Source of the DNA: Allonocardiopsis opalescens
Lineage (GTDB): Bacteria; Actinomycetota; Actinomycetes; Streptosporangiales; Streptosporangiaceae
DNA: 64,000 nt
Direction: 5' to 3'
Assembly (NCBI RefSeq): GCF_003002095.1
Contig: NZ_PVZC01000007.1
Coordinates: forward strand, 398,644 to 462,643
The stretch's first letter is position 1. Every line of letters starts with the position of its first letter. Both the position numbers and the translations under genes were made by a program. Shown piece by piece: positions 62,257 to 64,000 of this stretch. The notes beneath the pieces were generated by a model. The model saw nothing but the letters and a program-made list of their open reading frames with translations. It was not told the origin of the DNA and ran no database searches.

Positions 62257-63858
62257 TCAGGGGGTGAGGTCGCGGCGGCGGAAGCCCGCCAGCCCGGCCG
62301 CGCCGAGCGCCAGCGCGAGCGCGGTCAGCCCGGCCAGCGGCGGCGCGGCGCCGGCGGCGCCGTCGAACAGGATGTCGGGCGCCAGGTAGAAGGGCGAGGC
62401 CCACATCACCGCCGCGTCCACCAGCTGGAACTCCCCCAGCAGGTCGACCAGCAGCATCAGCCCGAACACGCTCCAGCTCACCGCGGCCGCCCACCGGGGC
62501 AGCAGTCCGAACAGCGCGACGGCCACGCCCGCGAGCACCCAGACGGCGGGCAGGTAGGCGAGGGCGGCCGCGAGCACGACCGGCACCCGCCCGGCCACGT
62601 CGTCCACGGCGGCGCCGTAGCCCAGCCCGGCGCCCAGGCCCAGCGCGGCCAGCAGCACGGCCGGGCCGGCCAGCGCGAAGAACACGTGGCTCCCGGCCCA
62701 GCGCAGCCGCCCGACCGGGGTGGACAGCAGCGCCTCCACCCGTCCGTCGGTCTCCTCCGTGCGCAGCCGCAGCGCGACCATGATCGCGTAACCGGCGACG
62801 ACCTGGCTGAGCACGTACAGGACGAACTGGAAGAAGACCGTCGCCACGTCGGCGCCGCCGCCGATCGTGGCCGCCAGTGCGGCGAACTGCGGCGTGTCCA
62901 GCTGCTCGTCCAGCCCGTTGACGGCCTGGCCGAAGGCGATGCCCAGCAGGGCGGCGCCGGCCGCCCCGGCCAGCAGCGCGCCGCGCTGCATCCGCCAGGC
63001 GAGCGCGAGGGTGCCGCGCAGCGACGGCGGCGCGGCGGCCGGTCCCGACCGGGCGGGCAGCAGCCCGGCGGCCAGGTCGCGGCGGGCGGAGAGCGCGAAG
63101 GCGGCACCGGCCAGCGCCGCCGTCAGCGCGACGGAGGGCAGCAGCACCGCCCAGTCGTCCCCGGCGTAGGCGCGGGTGAGCCGCGCCCAGCCCATCGGGG
63201 AGGCCCAGGCCAGGCCGCCGAGGGCGGGATCGGAGTCGGCGACGGCGCGCATCGCGAAGAAGACCGCGACCGCGCCGACGCCCAGGCCGCGTGCGGTGCC
63301 CGCCCCCTGGGTGAGCTGGGCGGCGAGCGCCCCGACCGCGGCGAACACTCCGCCCGCCGCCGCCATGGACAGCCCCAGCAGCAGCGAACCGCCCACCGGC
63401 AGCCCGGTGGCGGCCAGCCCGGCCGCCGCCAGCAGTGCGAGCAGCAGGTTGCCGCCGAGCACGACGGCCAGTGCGGCGGCCGGCGGCGCGGCGCGTCCGA
63501 CAACGGTGGCGCCGAGCAGTTCGCGGCGGCCCGCCGCCTCCTCGACGCGGGTGTGCCGGACGACCAGCAGCAGGCTGACCGTGCCGCCGATCAGCGCGCC
63601 GGACATGCCGACGGTCCAGGCGGTGAGGCCGCCCACGGTGGGCGCGAAGATCTGGCCGCGCATGGCCAGCTGCGCCGGGTTGGCCATGGCCTGCGCGGTG
63701 AAGGCGGCCAGTTCGGCCGGGGTGGTGTAGAGGCGGGTGGTGCTGACCGAGATCGACGCGGGCAGCGCCGCCGACAGCGCGATCCACAGCGGCAGCAGCA
63801 CCCGGTCGCGGCGCAGGATGAGCCGGATCAGTCCGCCGGTCCCGGCGAAGGCGGTCAT
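62257..63858 (-). CDS. ABC-2-type exporter permease
   Basis: 533 aa with about twelve hydrophobic segments in two similar halves (GLIRLILRRDRVLLPLWIAL... and LRGTLALAWRMQRGALLAGAAG...), the double-length ABC-2 permease found in actinomycete polyketide and peptide antibiotic exporters (tetronasin-resistance-like). Its ATG overlaps the stop of the ATPase gene (ATGA), so the two form a transporter operon. Confidence 0.88.
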   Translation of the reverse strand: MTAFAGTGGLIRLILRRDRVLLPLWIALSAALPASISVSTTRLYTTPAELAAFTAQAMANPAQLAMRGQIFAPTVGGLTAWTVGMSGALIGGTVSLLLVVRHTRVEEAAGRRELLGATVVGRAAPPAAALAVVLGGNLLLALLAAAGLAATGLPVGGSLLLGLSMAAAGGVFAAVGALAAQLTQGAGTARGLGVGAVAVFFAMRAVADSDPALGGLAWASPMGWARLTRAYAGDDWAVLLPSVALTAALAGAAFALSARRDLAAGLLPARSGPAAAPPSLRGTLALAWRMQRGALLAGAAGAALLGIAFGQAVNGLDEQLDTPQFAALAATIGGGADVATVFFQFVLYVLSQVVAGYAIMVALRLRTEETDGRVEALLSTPVGRLRWAGSHVFFALAGPAVLLAALGLGAGLGYGAAVDDVAGRVPVVLAAALAYLPAVWVLAGVAVALFGLLPRWAAAVSWSVFGLMLLVDLLGEFQLVDAAVMWASPFYLAPDILFDGAAGAAPPLAGLTALALALGAAGLAGFRRRDLTP

Positions 63859-64000
63859 CGTGCCGCTTCCGCGGCACGGCGGTCGGCGTCGGCCGGACGG
63901 GCGGTGTAGTGGCGCATGAATAGTTGTTCGAGGGTGGGTGGTTGGGCGGTGATGGTGGTGATGCCGTGGGTGGTGAGGGTGGTGAGGATGGTGTTGAGGT
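63855..64000 (-). CDS. ABC transporter ATP-binding protein, C-terminal fragment (cut by window edge)
   Basis: Only the last 47 codons are inside the window. They end ITTITAQPPTLEQLFMRHYTARPADADRRAAEAAR; the PTLEQLFMRHY segment is the usual C-terminal motif of DrrA-like ABC-2 ATPases. It overlaps the permease start by four bases. The rest, including Walker motifs, is beyond position 64000. Confidence 0.85.
   Translation of the reverse strand, partial: LNTILTTLTTHGITTITAQPPTLEQLFMRHYTARPADADRRAAEAAR

Overview
The window is very GC-rich, with strong third-position GC bias, many GTG starts and GGAGG-type ribosome sites. It carries secreted GH5 and GH6 enzymes with CBM2 domains, a perfect CelR/CebR-type operator, a DtxR/IdeR-type iron box and type I-E-like CRISPR repeats. 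Together these point to an actinomycete, most plausibly a Nocardiopsaceae-like, biomass-degrading genus (Thermobifida/Nocardiopsis/Streptomonospora type). That placement is inference. I see no tRNA, rRNA or cas gene.

Layout. 1-11.7 kb: mostly single housekeeping or accessory genes (M14 carboxypeptidase, nucleotidyltransferase, HIT protein, LysR with a divergent SnoaL-like gene, an APH-fold kinase, a cyclase-family fusion, DinB, a permuted papain-like protein, a Gfo/Idh/MocA oxidoreductase) plus a decayed CRISPR remnant at 8.2 kb. 11.8-21.3 kb: an iron-siderophore locus read leftward from an iron box: binding protein, two FecCD permeases, ATPase, then two ABC half-transporters whose degenerate ATPase sites are complementary. 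21.4-24.4 kb: SRPBCC protein, GH5-CBM2 mannanase-type enzyme, PadR regulator.

24.5-33.9 kb is the most interesting region. A single CRISPR array appears to be split by an integrated element of about 8.75 kb (integrase, excisionase, RepSA-type initiator, XRE regulator, small genes, a hydroxymethylbilane synthase and an ANTAR protein). The left part keeps the leader and two spacers; the right part keeps seven spacers and the degenerate terminal repeat. The element boundaries lie inside a CRISPR repeat. Rejoining the outer halves restores the 29-nt repeat exactly, and rejoining the element ends gives a site with 15-bp perfect inverted arms around 5 bp. The CRISPR repeat therefore looks like the element's attB.

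34-44.8 kb: an aldo/keto reductase with divergent TetR, CNNM-type membrane protein, DinB, RibD-like protein, a second TetR with divergent NAD(P)-binding protein, DUF418 protein, HAD dehalogenase and Tex. 44.9-46.7 kb: two more CRISPR arrays in the opposite orientation with near-identical leaders, flanking an AlkZ-like winged-helix gene. 47-49.5 kb: kinase, VIT1-type transporter, anti-sigma-like ATPase. 49.5-60 kb: a GH6 cellulase with a CelR box, then a LacI-controlled sugar regulon (LacI, GH2, ABC importer lacking its own ATPase, GH43), with an ACATCGATGT-centred operator before each transcription unit. 60-64 kb: a membrane protein, 6-phosphogluconate dehydrogenase and an ABC-2 exporter cut by the window end.
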